Below, one piece after another: positions 24,977 to 34,227 of a stretch of DNA of 45,093 nucleotides (the stretch's first letter is position 1; each line of letters opens with the position of its first letter). The notes under the pieces are model-generated. The model saw only the letters and a program-made list of their open reading frames with translations. It ran no database searches and was not told where the DNA came from. Source of the DNA: an uncultured Clostridia bacterium. Lineage in GTDB: Bacteria > Bacillota > Clostridia > TANB77 > UBA1234. The position numbers and the translations under genes were made by a program. The stretch is from the NCBI GenBank assembly GCA_934149305.1, contig CAKPEF010000013.1:1-45093 (forward strand). The letters are read 5' to 3'.

Positions 24977-26218
24977 ATGAAGAAAATTATTTTAGTATGT
25001 ATATTTATTATTACAATGTGCTCAACTGTCTTTGCATCAGATGTTAAAGTGCAAATAAATGGTGAGATTGTCGACTTTAAAGATGCTGATGGAGATATAG
25101 TAAATGCACAAATTATAAACGATAGAACAATGGTGCCAATGAGAAAGATATTTGAGGTTTTAGGTGCTACTGTTGAATGGGATGGAGAAAACAGAATTGT
25201 AACGGGAATAAAAGATGATAAAATTATAAAACTACAAATAGACAATCCAGTGACAAGCAAAACCATTTCAGGAAAAGAAGAAGAAATTATACTAGATGTT
25301 GCACCAACAATAGTAGATGGTAGAACTTTAGTGCCACTTAGATATATAGCCGAAAGTTTAGAAAAACAAGTTGGCTGGGATGCAAATCAAAGAACTGCAA
25401 TCATAGTAGATTATAGTTATTTTACAAATGAGTTAAAACGAAAAGCACCTGCACTATATAACTTCTTAAACATAAATAAAGAATATATAGAATGTGCGGT
25501 TACTCATAATTATTACGATTTAAATGATGCAACAAAAAATGTGAATATGACTACAAAAATAAATGCTATGCCAAAGAGCGATTCTCAAGAGATTACCCTT
25601 ACAATATCAGGCACAAATGAACTTGCAAAAGATATAGCAAGTGAGGGATGGAATAGTACAAGATTTAAATTAACATATTTAGATAATTCAATCTCACTTT
25701 ATACCGACAACAAGAAGCTAAGAGAAATGTTTAGATTAAAAGATGGCTCACAAACATTTAGTTATGATGATTTATCTTTATATGGAGATGCTTATGCATC
25801 ATTTGATGATTTCTTTAAAATATGGGCTGGAATTAAAGATGATGAGTTAAATGTAAATACATTTAAAATCTTAAAAGAAGACTTTTCAAAACTTCGCCAA
25901 ATGTTTTTGATAAATAATGTGTCAGATGAAAAGATTACTGCAACATCTTCATCAATCAGATATAATACATATAACATAGAATATTTTGATTTAGCCAAAT
26001 TAGATAACTTTATATCAGGAAATGAATTCCTAAAAGCAATGGTTTCAGTAAACAAACTAATATTTAAAAACGATATTCAAAAAGATGTTGCGCTATACGA
26101 TACAGATAACATAGTAATAAAATTTTCTGTAGAAAATGAAATTTTAACGGTCAATATTTTGGCAACCAATACATATAACGAAAAGAATGAATATACAATG
26201 TATTTTAAGAATATATAA
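24977..26218 (+). CDS. Secreted stalk-domain protein (copper amine oxidase N-like), paralog 1
   Basis: A 413-aa exported protein: signal peptide ending VFAS, then two units of the copper amine oxidase N-terminal-like stalk fold (about residues 25-140). Motifs are INDRTMVPMRKIFEVLGATVEWDG and IVDGRTLVPLRYIAESL. The remaining ~270 residues are of no family known to me. The stalk domain is a protein-protein or wall interaction module common in Clostridia and is not itself an oxidase. AGGAGG precedes the ATG. It has a tandem paralog next door. Confidence 0.87.
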   Translation: MKKIILVCIFIITMCSTVFASDVKVQINGEIVDFKDADGDIVNAQIINDRTMVPMRKIFEVLGATVEWDGENRIVTGIKDDKIIKLQIDNPVTSKTISGKEEEIILDVAPTIVDGRTLVPLRYIAESLEKQVGWDANQRTAIIVDYSYFTNELKRKAPALYNFLNINKEYIECAVTHNYYDLNDATKNVNMTTKINAMPKSDSQEITLTISGTNELAKDIASEGWNSTRFKLTYLDNSISLYTDNKKLREMFRLKDGSQTFSYDDLSLYGDAYASFDDFFKIWAGIKDDELNVNTFKILKEDFSKLRQMFLINNVSDEKITATSSSIRYNTYNIEYFDLAKLDNFISGNEFLKAMVSVNKLIFKNDIQKDVALYDTDNIVIKFSVENEILTVNILATNTYNEKNEYTMYFKNI

Positions 26219-26232
26219 CTTACAAATTTTAG

Positions 26233-26261
26233 TTGAATTTCATAATTTGAAACGATATAAT
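26233..26261 (+). promoter_or_regulatory. Sigma-A promoter for stalk-domain paralog 2
   Basis: TTGAAT (26233-26238), 17-bp spacer, TATAAT (26256-26261). Confidence 0.82.
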
Positions 26262-26342
26262 TTATGTATGAAAATAAGTGGATAGTGTGAATTAACAAAT
26301 AAAAAAACACTATCAAAAAATAAATTTAGGAGGAATATTGTT

Positions 26343-27707
26343 ATGAAAAAGTTTTTTAGAATGTTAGTTTTGACTATCTGCATATTACTTGTTTCTGTGC
26401 CAGTATTTGCAGAGAATGAACTATTAACTTCAACTGACTACGGTTGGGGATTGTATGATCCAACTATTGCAAATTCAATAAACTTAAATGAGGTAAAGGT
26501 ACAACTAGATGGAGATTATCTAGATTTTACAGATGCCGATGGAGAAAAGGTAGAACCACAAATAATAAATGGCAGAACTATGGTGCCAATGAGAAAAATA
26601 TTTGAAACACTAGGAGCAACAGTTGAATGGGATGGCGAAAACAGAATTGTTACAGGGACAAAAGAAGATACAGAAATAAAATTACAAATAGGAAGCAATA
26701 TAGCTACTAAAACAGTTTCAGGAGAAACTAAAAATATAGAGCTTGATGTTACACCAACAATAGTAGATGGCAGAACTTTGGTGCCAGTTAGATTCATAGC
26801 TGAAAGTTTAGACAAAACAGTTGGTTGGGATAGCGATAACAGAACAGTAGTAATAATGGATACTAACTTTATAATAGAAAAGCTAAAGAAGGATGCTTCA
26901 AACCTATACGAATACATTACTACAGATTTTGAAAAATTAGATACATTTGAATTAACAGTTGCATTAGATGGAAAACTAAAATACACAGACTCTGAAGATA
27001 GAAGCAATAACACAAATTTAACATTAGCAGGAAATGTAGATTTTAAATACGATGGAAAATTTGTAAGAATTGATGGAAAGCTAAATGTTGCAGGAAAAGG
27101 TGAGTTATTAGATCAAATAAAATCACTAGATATGCAAAAGATAACTTTTTCAGCAATAGTAGATATTGAAAATGGAACTACATATATAACATCAAGTTTA
27201 TTAGGAGAAGACTATGATGGTAAATGGATAAAACAAGAGCTTTCAAAAGAAATAGCAGCACAATATGCTGAAATGTTAAAAAACGCAAAAGAAAGCGATC
27301 AAAACTTTGTTACTTCATTAAACAAGATATTAGAGACAGCAGCTACAAGTGCAGATTCTTATGAGCAAATAAACAATGTGTTAGATGTAATATGCAAGAT
27401 ATTTAAAAACAGTAATTTTAAAGTATCAGGTAGAAGTGCAAAGACATATACATTTAGTATTGACTTAAAAGATATTGTAAAAATATTAGAAATAGAAAAC
27501 TTCGATAAAGATATAGATTTTAGTATAGATACAGAAGTGAAAGTAAATAACAATATTGCAGATAATTCAAAGGTTGATATAAAAGCAAGCTATGGACTTG
27601 GAGATGAAAAAGTAGATATAACATTTACTTCAAAAACAAAAATAAATAGTTACAATAAAAGTGTAAAAATTACAATGCCAAAGGATAAAGATATAGTAAC
27701 AATGTAA
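26343..27707 (+). CDS. Secreted stalk-domain protein, paralog 2
   Basis: A 454-aa exported protein: signal peptide (to VFAE), a short extra linker, then the same stalk pair (INGRTMVPMRKIFETLGATV and IVDGRTLVPVRFIAES). The C-terminal ~270 residues are strand-rich and contain DGKFVRIDGKLNVAGKG-like repeats, differing from paralog 1 there. This suggests duplication of the anchor with divergence of the effector part. It has its own promoter and AGGAGG. Confidence 0.87.
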   Translation: MKKFFRMLVLTICILLVSVPVFAENELLTSTDYGWGLYDPTIANSINLNEVKVQLDGDYLDFTDADGEKVEPQIINGRTMVPMRKIFETLGATVEWDGENRIVTGTKEDTEIKLQIGSNIATKTVSGETKNIELDVTPTIVDGRTLVPVRFIAESLDKTVGWDSDNRTVVIMDTNFIIEKLKKDASNLYEYITTDFEKLDTFELTVALDGKLKYTDSEDRSNNTNLTLAGNVDFKYDGKFVRIDGKLNVAGKGELLDQIKSLDMQKITFSAIVDIENGTTYITSSLLGEDYDGKWIKQELSKEIAAQYAEMLKNAKESDQNFVTSLNKILETAATSADSYEQINNVLDVICKIFKNSNFKVSGRSAKTYTFSIDLKDIVKILEIENFDKDIDFSIDTEVKVNNNIADNSKVDIKASYGLGDEKVDITFTSKTKINSYNKSVKITMPKDKDIVTM

Positions 27708-27734
27708 TTTAAAAAGGAGACTATTTAAAAAATA

Positions 27735-30700
27735 ATGGAATTAACAAAAGAACAACAAAAAATAATAAATAGATATAAGATAATGCCCAGTTTTTTACAA
27801 GAAAGAAATCTAACTAGTACATTGAATAAATTGGAAACAAGTGGTATTTCGAGAGAAGAAGCTACACAATTGATATTTCAAAGGTCTTCTTTTAATATTA
27901 TAAATAAACATTTTGATGAATTTTTAAGCATGGTCGATAATATTTATTTTCAAGAAATGATGAACACCTTTAAAAATTTATCAATCCATCAACAAGATAA
28001 AATATTAAAGAATGCAAGTGATTATGCGTTAACTCATTCATTAGGAAGTGCAAAACCAGAACTACAAGAAAAATATTTTAATAGATTTTTAGAAAAGAGC
28101 GTATCATTGTCTAGTATTGGAGATTTTAATAAAGAGGTAAGAAAATTACATGAAGAAGAAATATTAAATTCAATTAACGCTAATGCTAGGATCTTAGATG
28201 CTATGTGGGAGGACTTGTCTCCTGAATCTAAATCAAAATATTATGGATTATATTTGCAACCTGATGTGCCAGCGTTTCGTATTATTCAAACATGGAAGGA
28301 ACTTGATGAACAAGGACAGCAAAAGTACATGGCTAAAATACTAGAAATGTGTGAAAATAAAGAGGCCGATTTTAGTAAATATATTTGGGCTTCGACTAAG
28401 GAAAATGTTCAAAGCCAATACTTAGAGATGTTCTTTAATGCGATTAGAAAAAATGAAGAAGTATTCGCACGTACTTTGCAGAGATTGTGGGAAGTTACAA
28501 ATGATAATGCGCAAAATTCATCTGCTGGTAGAGCGTTTATTGAAAGTTTAAGTAATGGAGAAAGAATAGAATTATATAAGGTTTCAAATAGTAAATTACA
28601 AAGTCAATTACTAGCCCAAGATATAAGAAAATATATAAATAAAGAATGGTATTCTAATTCGCCATTAACTCAAGATTTGTTTAATGCTAAAGATAAAGTA
28701 TATAAGATGAATTTCCAATATCTATTTGCAAATATTAAGCAGAATGCAGACTATTTGAGTACTTTTTTAGACGAATGTCCAGACGATATTAAAGAAGAAT
28801 ATTCATCAACTATTGGAAAACATTTTTCATCTAACTTAGATTTTTTCGCGAATGTTAAACCGGATATGTTGATTCGCTCAGCTGATTATTTGGATGTAAA
28901 TTCGAGTAGAATACTTATTGAAAATTTTTTCAATAAAGCTTTAGAAGATATACAAAAAACAAACGATGTAGGTATTCAAAAATTATCTGTTGTGGAAGCA
29001 TATTGGAAAGCAATTAAAATAGATAAGCAAAAAGATATATATATTAATTTTATAGAAAATGATAAATTAAAAGAAAAAATCGATAAATTATACAATTTAA
29101 TGGATTTTCAAGATTTTGAGGAGGCAAAAACATATTTTAGTAAATATTTCGAAAAATATACTCCAGAAAAAAAGGATATTATTCTTAGTAGATTAGAAAA
29201 AATAAATAAAAAAAATAATACTATAGCATCAACAATTAAATTTGGATTTATAGCTTCGGATTTAATGGATTCATTAACAGAAGAGCAAATGTTACGAATT
29301 ACTCTTTATCCAAGAGCTCAAGAAGAATTAGTTGAAAACAAAGATAATAAAAGTTTTATTGATGCATTTGCAAATATGTTAAAAACAAATGAAAACTGGA
29401 CACTAGTTGCTGATTCCATATTTAAGAACATAGATTCAAGAAAATATGATGAACTACTGTCAAATATGAATGAAAACGAAATCTCTTCGGAGTATTATGA
29501 TAACCTATGTATAGTTCTATCAAAACCAAATTATTTTGGAATAACAAGTAAAGATGATGTAGAAAAATATTTTGACATAGATGGCAAGAGAATTAAAATG
29601 CTTTTTGCCATTATGCAAGGTGAACAGATTGAGCTTCCTGAGGTGTTGAAGAGTTTAAGCCAAGAAGAACTAAAAAAATTTGCTGTTTCTGAATATTTAT
29701 ATGGTATGGATTTAGAAAAATTGAGTAAATATGAAATTAGATTTCAAGGTGTTCATGGATTAGAAATAGAAGATAATGAATATATAAGAAATTTGGTGGA
29801 AAATGTATCTAGTTTAAATCATGCCAATATAGAGGAATTAAATAAAATAATAGAGGATATTACTGAGGGCAAGAGAATGCCTACAGAGTATTCAAAAGAC
29901 TTACATTTAGATTCTAAAGCAATAAATTTATTTAGTAAATCATTTGAAAGAGGAGTATACAATCCATCAAAGTCAACACAAGATCAAATAGAACCAATAA
30001 CTTACAATGGTAGTTCAATTAATGTTTATAGAGTACAGGATGATTTTAAAATGTTAGCTCGTGTTGAAGGAGCATATAGTCGAGCATTGACATCTGTTCC
30101 AAATTACAGAGAATTTTATGATAGTCCTAATATTTTCACACATGGTAATTGTGAAAGTGTAATAGGACAAGATCAACTTGGATTAGCAAGAAATAAGAAT
30201 GGAAATGTAGTGGTTGGGTATTCTTCGTTGCCACCAAATTCTATGTTAGTTTCTGCTCCTTATGATTTAGGAACAACAAATAGTAGTCTTGCACCTTTGT
30301 ATGATGATTTATATTTAGATTTTAAATTCTATAGTTTACAAGAAATGATTGATAATACAAGACATACTCATAATGAAACTGTTATGGAAAGATTAATAGT
30401 AGATGAACATGGAAATGTTGAAAAATTACGACCAAGTTATTTGATATGGGTTGAAGATAGAAAGACAGATAAATTTCCGCCAGAATTTATAGAACCATCA
30501 GAAAATAATGAAAATGCTATGTTGAAGTATAAAACACAAGTACATTTATGGGAAGAAACTCAAAGAGCAGCACAAGAATTAGGAATACCAATAGTAATAA
30601 TTAATAGAGAAAAATGTGCTGAAAAAGAAATGGCAAAAGTTGATGAAATGAAAAAAATGTTAAAGGGCGAGGTAACATTGCCAAAAGGTAAAAGCATGGT

Positions 30701-31181
30701 AGATATAGCAAGAGAAGCTATTGTTAAATTTGAAAATAATGTTGTAGGACTAGAATTTGCAGAAACTGATATACAAGATCAATATTTTACACAAACTCAG
30801 AGAGAAGACCTACTAGCTACTACCATGAATGTGTTAGATCAAATGCCAGAAATAGATTATGAAGAGAGATATGAGTATTTAAGTCAAATAACAGAGATTG
30901 CAAAACAAGAATGCTCAAAATTTTCTGCTGATGGGATAAAAGCAGATAATCATATAAAAGAATATTATGATGCTCAAGTAAAAACACTAGAAGATAAATT
31001 AATGAAATATAAAGTTTATATAGGAAAAGAAAGCGATAATAGTGTTGCTAGTGACATAGAAAAGAAAAAAACACTTATTAAAGCTTTTAGTGAAGCCCAG
31101 GTAACTGGATTTGATATTGCTAGAACAGAAAAAATGCTTGGCATTGATGATAAAACAAACATAGTTATGCATACAAAATAA
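27735..31181 (+). CDS. Large 1148-aa protein of unknown function
   Basis: No signal peptide or membrane helix, so it should be cytoplasmic or exported by an unknown route. Residues 1 to about 720 look almost wholly helical, with short repeating patterns (such as SKYYGLYLQ, QQKYMAKILEM, VQSQYLEMFF, KEEYSSTIGKHF), suggestive of a helical-repeat solenoid. Residues about 740-1000 form a compact alpha/beta domain with conserved-looking HGNCESVIGQDQLG, THNETVMERL and GIPIVIINREKC; the last ~130 residues are helical. It resembles large uncharacterised Firmicutes proteins, but I cannot name a function. The AAAGGAGA site is unusually far (14 nt) from the ATG. A 162-aa gene follows 24 nt later. Confidence 0.7.
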   Translation: MELTKEQQKIINRYKIMPSFLQERNLTSTLNKLETSGISREEATQLIFQRSSFNIINKHFDEFLSMVDNIYFQEMMNTFKNLSIHQQDKILKNASDYALTHSLGSAKPELQEKYFNRFLEKSVSLSSIGDFNKEVRKLHEEEILNSINANARILDAMWEDLSPESKSKYYGLYLQPDVPAFRIIQTWKELDEQGQQKYMAKILEMCENKEADFSKYIWASTKENVQSQYLEMFFNAIRKNEEVFARTLQRLWEVTNDNAQNSSAGRAFIESLSNGERIELYKVSNSKLQSQLLAQDIRKYINKEWYSNSPLTQDLFNAKDKVYKMNFQYLFANIKQNADYLSTFLDECPDDIKEEYSSTIGKHFSSNLDFFANVKPDMLIRSADYLDVNSSRILIENFFNKALEDIQKTNDVGIQKLSVVEAYWKAIKIDKQKDIYINFIENDKLKEKIDKLYNLMDFQDFEEAKTYFSKYFEKYTPEKKDIILSRLEKINKKNNTIASTIKFGFIASDLMDSLTEEQMLRITLYPRAQEELVENKDNKSFIDAFANMLKTNENWTLVADSIFKNIDSRKYDELLSNMNENEISSEYYDNLCIVLSKPNYFGITSKDDVEKYFDIDGKRIKMLFAIMQGEQIELPEVLKSLSQEELKKFAVSEYLYGMDLEKLSKYEIRFQGVHGLEIEDNEYIRNLVENVSSLNHANIEELNKIIEDITEGKRMPTEYSKDLHLDSKAINLFSKSFERGVYNPSKSTQDQIEPITYNGSSINVYRVQDDFKMLARVEGAYSRALTSVPNYREFYDSPNIFTHGNCESVIGQDQLGLARNKNGNVVVGYSSLPPNSMLVSAPYDLGTTNSSLAPLYDDLYLDFKFYSLQEMIDNTRHTHNETVMERLIVDEHGNVEKLRPSYLIWVEDRKTDKFPPEFIEPSENNENAMLKYKTQVHLWEETQRAAQELGIPIVIINREKCAEKEMAKVDEMKKMLKGEVTLPKGKSMVDIAREAIVKFENNVVGLEFAETDIQDQYFTQTQREDLLATTMNVLDQMPEIDYEERYEYLSQITEIAKQECSKFSADGIKADNHIKEYYDAQVKTLEDKLMKYKVYIGKESDNSVASDIEKKKTLIKAFSEAQVTGFDIARTEKMLGIDDKTNIVMHTK

Positions 31182-31205
31182 AACTGGGGGCGAATATCTA
31201 TAATT

Positions 31206-31694
31206 ATGGAAAATAATATAAAAGAACAAGTTATACAAAATTCATATAATGAGGTATATGGTATACTAATGGCTCTTGGAAACGATTTTATATCAAAAGT
31301 GCCTAAAGATGTTTTAAAGAATATTACTAAAAAAATGAGTTATGCAGAAAAAAACGGGCAAAAAGATTATGATATTCCGAAATATGATTTAAAGGTTTCT
31401 CTAAATATTCAAGGAGTTAGTAAAGAAGCCATAGCTATTATTTATTATTTCTATTATAATTATTGGTGTGTTTCAAAAAAAGAAAAAATGTATTTAGAAA
31501 ATTTAATCAAAAATAATAGGAGAAAATGTGAAGAGGCAAAAAGAAAAAAGTATGGTAATGTCGATATATTTAAAAATAGAGATGAGACGGAAGAAAATGC
31601 AAAAAATGCTGAAAATACGTTAATAGATATAACTGCAGAAAAATGGTATAAAGAAATATTTAGAAAAATTTTAAATATTTTTAAAAGAAAATGA
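31206..31694 (+). CDS. Hypothetical protein, 162 aa, partner of the 1148-aa gene
   Basis: A small basic, helical protein without signal peptide, starting MENNIKEQVIQNSYNEVYGI and ending in a Lys/Arg-rich tail (KILNIFKRK). A hydrophobic stretch (AIAIIYYFYYNYW) near residue 80 may be buried or membrane-touching. No family recognised. It is 24 nt after the 1148-aa gene and followed by a terminator, so the two form an operon and probably a functional pair. Confidence 0.65.
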   Translation: MENNIKEQVIQNSYNEVYGILMALGNDFISKVPKDVLKNITKKMSYAEKNGQKDYDIPKYDLKVSLNIQGVSKEAIAIIYYFYYNYWCVSKKEKMYLENLIKNNRRKCEEAKRKKYGNVDIFKNRDETEENAKNAENTLIDITAEKWYKEIFRKILNIFKRK

Positions 31695-31735
31695 CTATTA
31701 TAATAATATAATGAGCTACAAAATAAGTCACTAAT

Positions 31736-31770
31736 AAAAAGGGGTGGATAAAAAATCCACTCCTTTTTGT
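31736..31770 (+). terminator. Terminator after the 1148-aa/162-aa operon
   Basis: AAAAAGGGGTGGAT (31736-31749) pairs with ATCCACTCCTTTTT (31755-31768) with one G-T pair. Confidence 0.88.
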
Positions 31771-31818
31771 ATATCAAAAATAAAATTGGCAATAATTAGT
31801 TTAAAAGGAGGAATCAAG

Positions 31819-32568
31819 ATGAAAAAAATATTTTTTCTTTTAACACTAATATTAACAATTGTGATTGGAAGTAATGCTTTTGCAATAACAGATTATGAAA
31901 AATTAGATTTCGTAACTGGAATAGTAACAGCAAGTGCATTAAATGTTAGAACTGGTCCTAGTACAAATTATAAGGTTTCAGGATTGGTTTATAAAAACGA
32001 ATATGTAAGGGTATTTGCAAAGGTTGGCAGTTGGTATGTAATACAAACAGAAGGAGATTTAATAGGTTGTGTAAGTACAAAATATGTAAGAGCTATTAAC
32101 TCTAAAACATATGGAAACTCAGAAAATAATACAAACACTTCAAGTGGTAGTAATACAGGAACAAAACAAGATGTATCATCTACTCCAAGCGAGATTGAAA
32201 AAGAATTACTTACGCTCATAAATAAACAAAGAGCGGCATATGGACTTTCTAATTTATCATTTGACACTGCACTTCAAAAAACAGCCAGAGCAAAAGCAGA
32301 GGATTTAGTAGCAAACAATTATTTTGCACATAACTCTCCAACATATGGAACACCGTTTGAAATGATGAAATCATTCGGAGTAACATATAAAACAGCAGGC
32401 GAAAACATTGCTGGTAATTCAACATTAGAAGGGGCAGTTAATGCTTGGATGAATTCACAAGGTCATAGAGCAAACATATTAAATAATGCATATAACCTAA
32501 CTGGAATAGGAGTTGTAAAATCAAACACATATGGATATGTTATGGTTCAAATGTTTGTAGGAAGATAG
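31819..32568 (+). CDS. Secreted SH3b-CAP (SCP/PR1-like, YkwD) protein
   Basis: A 249-aa exported protein. The signal peptide ends NAFA; a bacterial SH3 domain (about 35-95, ALNVRTGPSTNYKVSGLV) likely binds the wall. A Ser/Asn/Thr linker leads to a CAP domain (about 125-249) with LLTLINKQRAAYGLSNL, NYFAHNSP, GENIAG and NSQGHRANILN, including the two conserved His. CAP proteins are abundant in Clostridia and sporeformers with unclear roles. I start at 31819 because AAAGGAGG precedes it; an in-frame ATG at 31744 lies within the upstream terminator. Confidence 0.92.
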   Translation: MKKIFFLLTLILTIVIGSNAFAITDYEKLDFVTGIVTASALNVRTGPSTNYKVSGLVYKNEYVRVFAKVGSWYVIQTEGDLIGCVSTKYVRAINSKTYGNSENNTNTSSGSNTGTKQDVSSTPSEIEKELLTLINKQRAAYGLSNLSFDTALQKTARAKAEDLVANNYFAHNSPTYGTPFEMMKSFGVTYKTAGENIAGNSTLEGAVNAWMNSQGHRANILNNAYNLTGIGVVKSNTYGYVMVQMFVGR

Positions 32569-32579
32569 AAAATAAAAAC

Positions 32580-32607
32580 GCCAGTATCGTTTTGATACTG
32601 GCATTTT
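32580..32607 (+). terminator. Terminator after the CAP gene
   Basis: GCCAGTATC, GTTTT loop, GATACTGGC (32580-32602), then ATTTTC. Confidence 0.88.
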
Positions 32608-32643
32608 CGTGTTATAAGATTTTAAATCCTAAAATTTATTTTA

Positions 32644-33159
32644 TTAAACTACACGTTTTAAATTATGCGTTCTTATATGTTCTGCTGACATTAGATATTT
32701 GAAGAATGCAAAACAACCTTTTGAAACTTCTCTATATGTTCTTTCAAAATCATTTGTTTCAGCAGGGTCCACAATATCCATTGGTGTATCTGAGTAGTCA
32801 AGCAATTTATGAAGTTTACTTTTCACTTCTTCACCACCAATCGAAATAGCTAGATTTCCAATTGCATCATCCATGCAAATAATGTAATCTGCTTCATCGC
32901 ACAACTCCTTTGTTAATCTTCTTGATACACGATTTGTATAAGGGATGTTGTGCTTTTTTAATTCTTTTTGAGTGCCATCACAAACTGGCTTTCCGACATT
33001 TTCATCTAGCACAGCTGCTGATGAAATATTAAATAAATTATCGATTTTCGCTTTTTTAACCATATCTTTAAGCAAAAATTCTGCCATAGGCGACCTACAA
33101 ATGTTTCCCATACAAATAAAAATAATGTTTAAACTATGACTGGGACAGTCACTATCCAT
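32644..33159 (-). CDS. Low-molecular-weight protein phosphatase
   Basis: A 171-aa cysteine phosphatase of the LMW-PTP/arsenate reductase superfamily. The P-loop is ICMGNICRS (CX5R with the nucleophile Cys), and the general acid is in DPAETNDF. It probably removes phosphate from Tyr or Arg of wall or polymer kinases; substrate choice cannot be read from sequence. It is transcribed away from the glycan operon from its own promoter in the shared gap. GGAGAG precedes the ATG. Confidence 0.93.
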   Translation of the reverse strand: MDSDCPSHSLNIIFICMGNICRSPMAEFLLKDMVKKAKIDNLFNISSAAVLDENVGKPVCDGTQKELKKHNIPYTNRVSRRLTKELCDEADYIICMDDAIGNLAISIGGEEVKSKLHKLLDYSDTPMDIVDPAETNDFERTYREVSKGCFAFFKYLMSAEHIRTHNLKRVV

Positions 33160-33211
33160 AAAAAATCTCTCCGTTTCTTTTATATATTTGGGTAGAAAAC
33201 TACCAAGAACA

Positions 33212-33240
33212 ATTATACAATAGAAATAGAATTAAAGCAA
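33212..33240 (-). promoter_or_regulatory. Sigma-A promoter for the phosphatase gene
   Basis: On the minus strand TTGCTT (33240-33235), 17-bp spacer, TATAAT (33217-33212). Confidence 0.8.
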
Positions 33241-33290
33241 GTAGACAATGTAAAATATATCCATATTATTTCTATAAAAAATGCAAAAAG

Positions 33291-33319
33291 TTGCTTTTTT
33301 TATGAAAATATGATAAAAT
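33291..33319 (+). promoter_or_regulatory. Promoter of the riboswitch-controlled glycan operon
   Basis: TTGCTT (33291-33296), 17-bp spacer, TAAAAT (33314-33319), about 35 bp before the aptamer. Confidence 0.75.
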
Positions 33320-33349
33320 AATACTTGCGTTGGAAGAAACGCTAAAAGT

Positions 33350-33478
33350 AAATAATCGCTGAATCTCCTGAAAAGGAGAGCCGAGGAACCAAATTTTAGG
33401 GGTGCATCATTAAAGTGAAGGAAACCTTTTATTCCTAACCCGTCAGCTAACTTGGTAAGCAAATAAAGGGGAGAATCT
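33350..33478 (+). promoter_or_regulatory. Cyclic di-AMP riboswitch (ydaO/yuaA type)
   Basis: Matches the ydaO consensus in order: CGCTGAATCTCC with its hairpin, GCCGAGGAACCAA, AGGGGTGCATC, a variable stem (AAGGAAACCTTTTATTCC), then CCTAACCCGTCAGCTAAC and TTGGTAAGC. These are the conserved ligand-binding pieces. A terminator begins 8 nt after the aptamer, so ligand binding should stop transcription of the DUF1919 and glycosyltransferase genes, an OFF switch as in Bacillus ydaO. Confidence 0.93.
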
Positions 33479-33485
33479 TAGAAAG

Positions 33486-33512
33486 TCGTAGGGGTTCCCT
33501 ATGATTTTTTTG
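33486..33512 (+). terminator. Riboswitch expression-platform terminator
   Basis: TCGTAGGG, GTT loop, CCCTATGA (33486-33504), T7. Its upstream arm sits just after the aptamer 3' end. Confidence 0.88.
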
Positions 33513-33548
33513 CTTTTCCTTTAAGAAATTGAAAGGAGGAATGGCAAC

Positions 33549-34163
33549 ATGTCTGGAACTGTGGTTAATAAATTTTTAAGAGAAAGGATTAATTTTAAGA
33601 ACAGGCAAAGATTAAAAAACAGAGAAGTTTCTTTAATAGCAAATAATTGTAATGGTGGTTTTATGTGCCATGATTTACATATGCAGTTTCGTTCACCATT
33701 CGTTAATTTATGGTTAAAACCAAAAGATTTTTTAAAGTATCTAAAAAATATTGAGCATTACATGAATGCAGAATTAACTTTTATAAAAGAAGAAGGAATC
33801 AATTATCCGGTTGGCCTTTTAGATGATGTTAAGATATATTTTATGCATTACGAAAACGAAGAAATAGCAAGAGAAAAATGGGATGAAAGAACTAAAAGAA
33901 TTGATTTTAATAATTTATTCGTTTTGTTCAATGATGGTGCTGGATGTACAGATGAAGATTTAAAAGAGTTCGATGAATTGCCATACAAAAATAAAATAGC
34001 TTTTGTGCATAAAGAAAAGCCAGAGATTGCTTCAACATATTATATAAAAGGATTTGAAAACGAAGAGTCTGTTGGTATTTTGAGTAGATACTTAAACAAT
34101 CATACAGGAAAAAGATATTATGATGATTTTGACTATGTAAAATGGTTTAATAATGGTAAGTAA
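33549..34163 (+). CDS. DUF1919 family protein (exopolysaccharide-associated)
   Basis: A 204-aa protein with the DUF1919 pattern: NREVSLIANNCNGGFMCHDL near the start, QFRSPFVNLWLKPKDFLKYL, PVGLLDDVKIYFMHYE, and WDERTKRIDFNNLFVLF. DUF1919 genes are typically found in capsule and exopolysaccharide clusters; the family is suspected to act as glycosyl- or phosphoglycosyl-transferase-like enzymes but is not well characterised. It is first in a three-gene operon behind a c-di-AMP riboswitch. I use the ATG at 33549, 9 nt after AAAGGAGG; the ATG at 33541 abuts that site and is out of frame. Confidence 0.85.
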   Translation: MSGTVVNKFLRERINFKNRQRLKNREVSLIANNCNGGFMCHDLHMQFRSPFVNLWLKPKDFLKYLKNIEHYMNAELTFIKEEGINYPVGLLDDVKIYFMHYENEEIAREKWDERTKRIDFNNLFVLFNDGAGCTDEDLKEFDELPYKNKIAFVHKEKPEIASTYYIKGFENEESVGILSRYLNNHTGKRYYDDFDYVKWFNNGK

Positions 34164-34227
34164 ATATTAAGAATAAAAGAAGAGTTTGTACATAAAATGT
34201 ACAAGCGTATAGAGGGAGGTTACTTTT

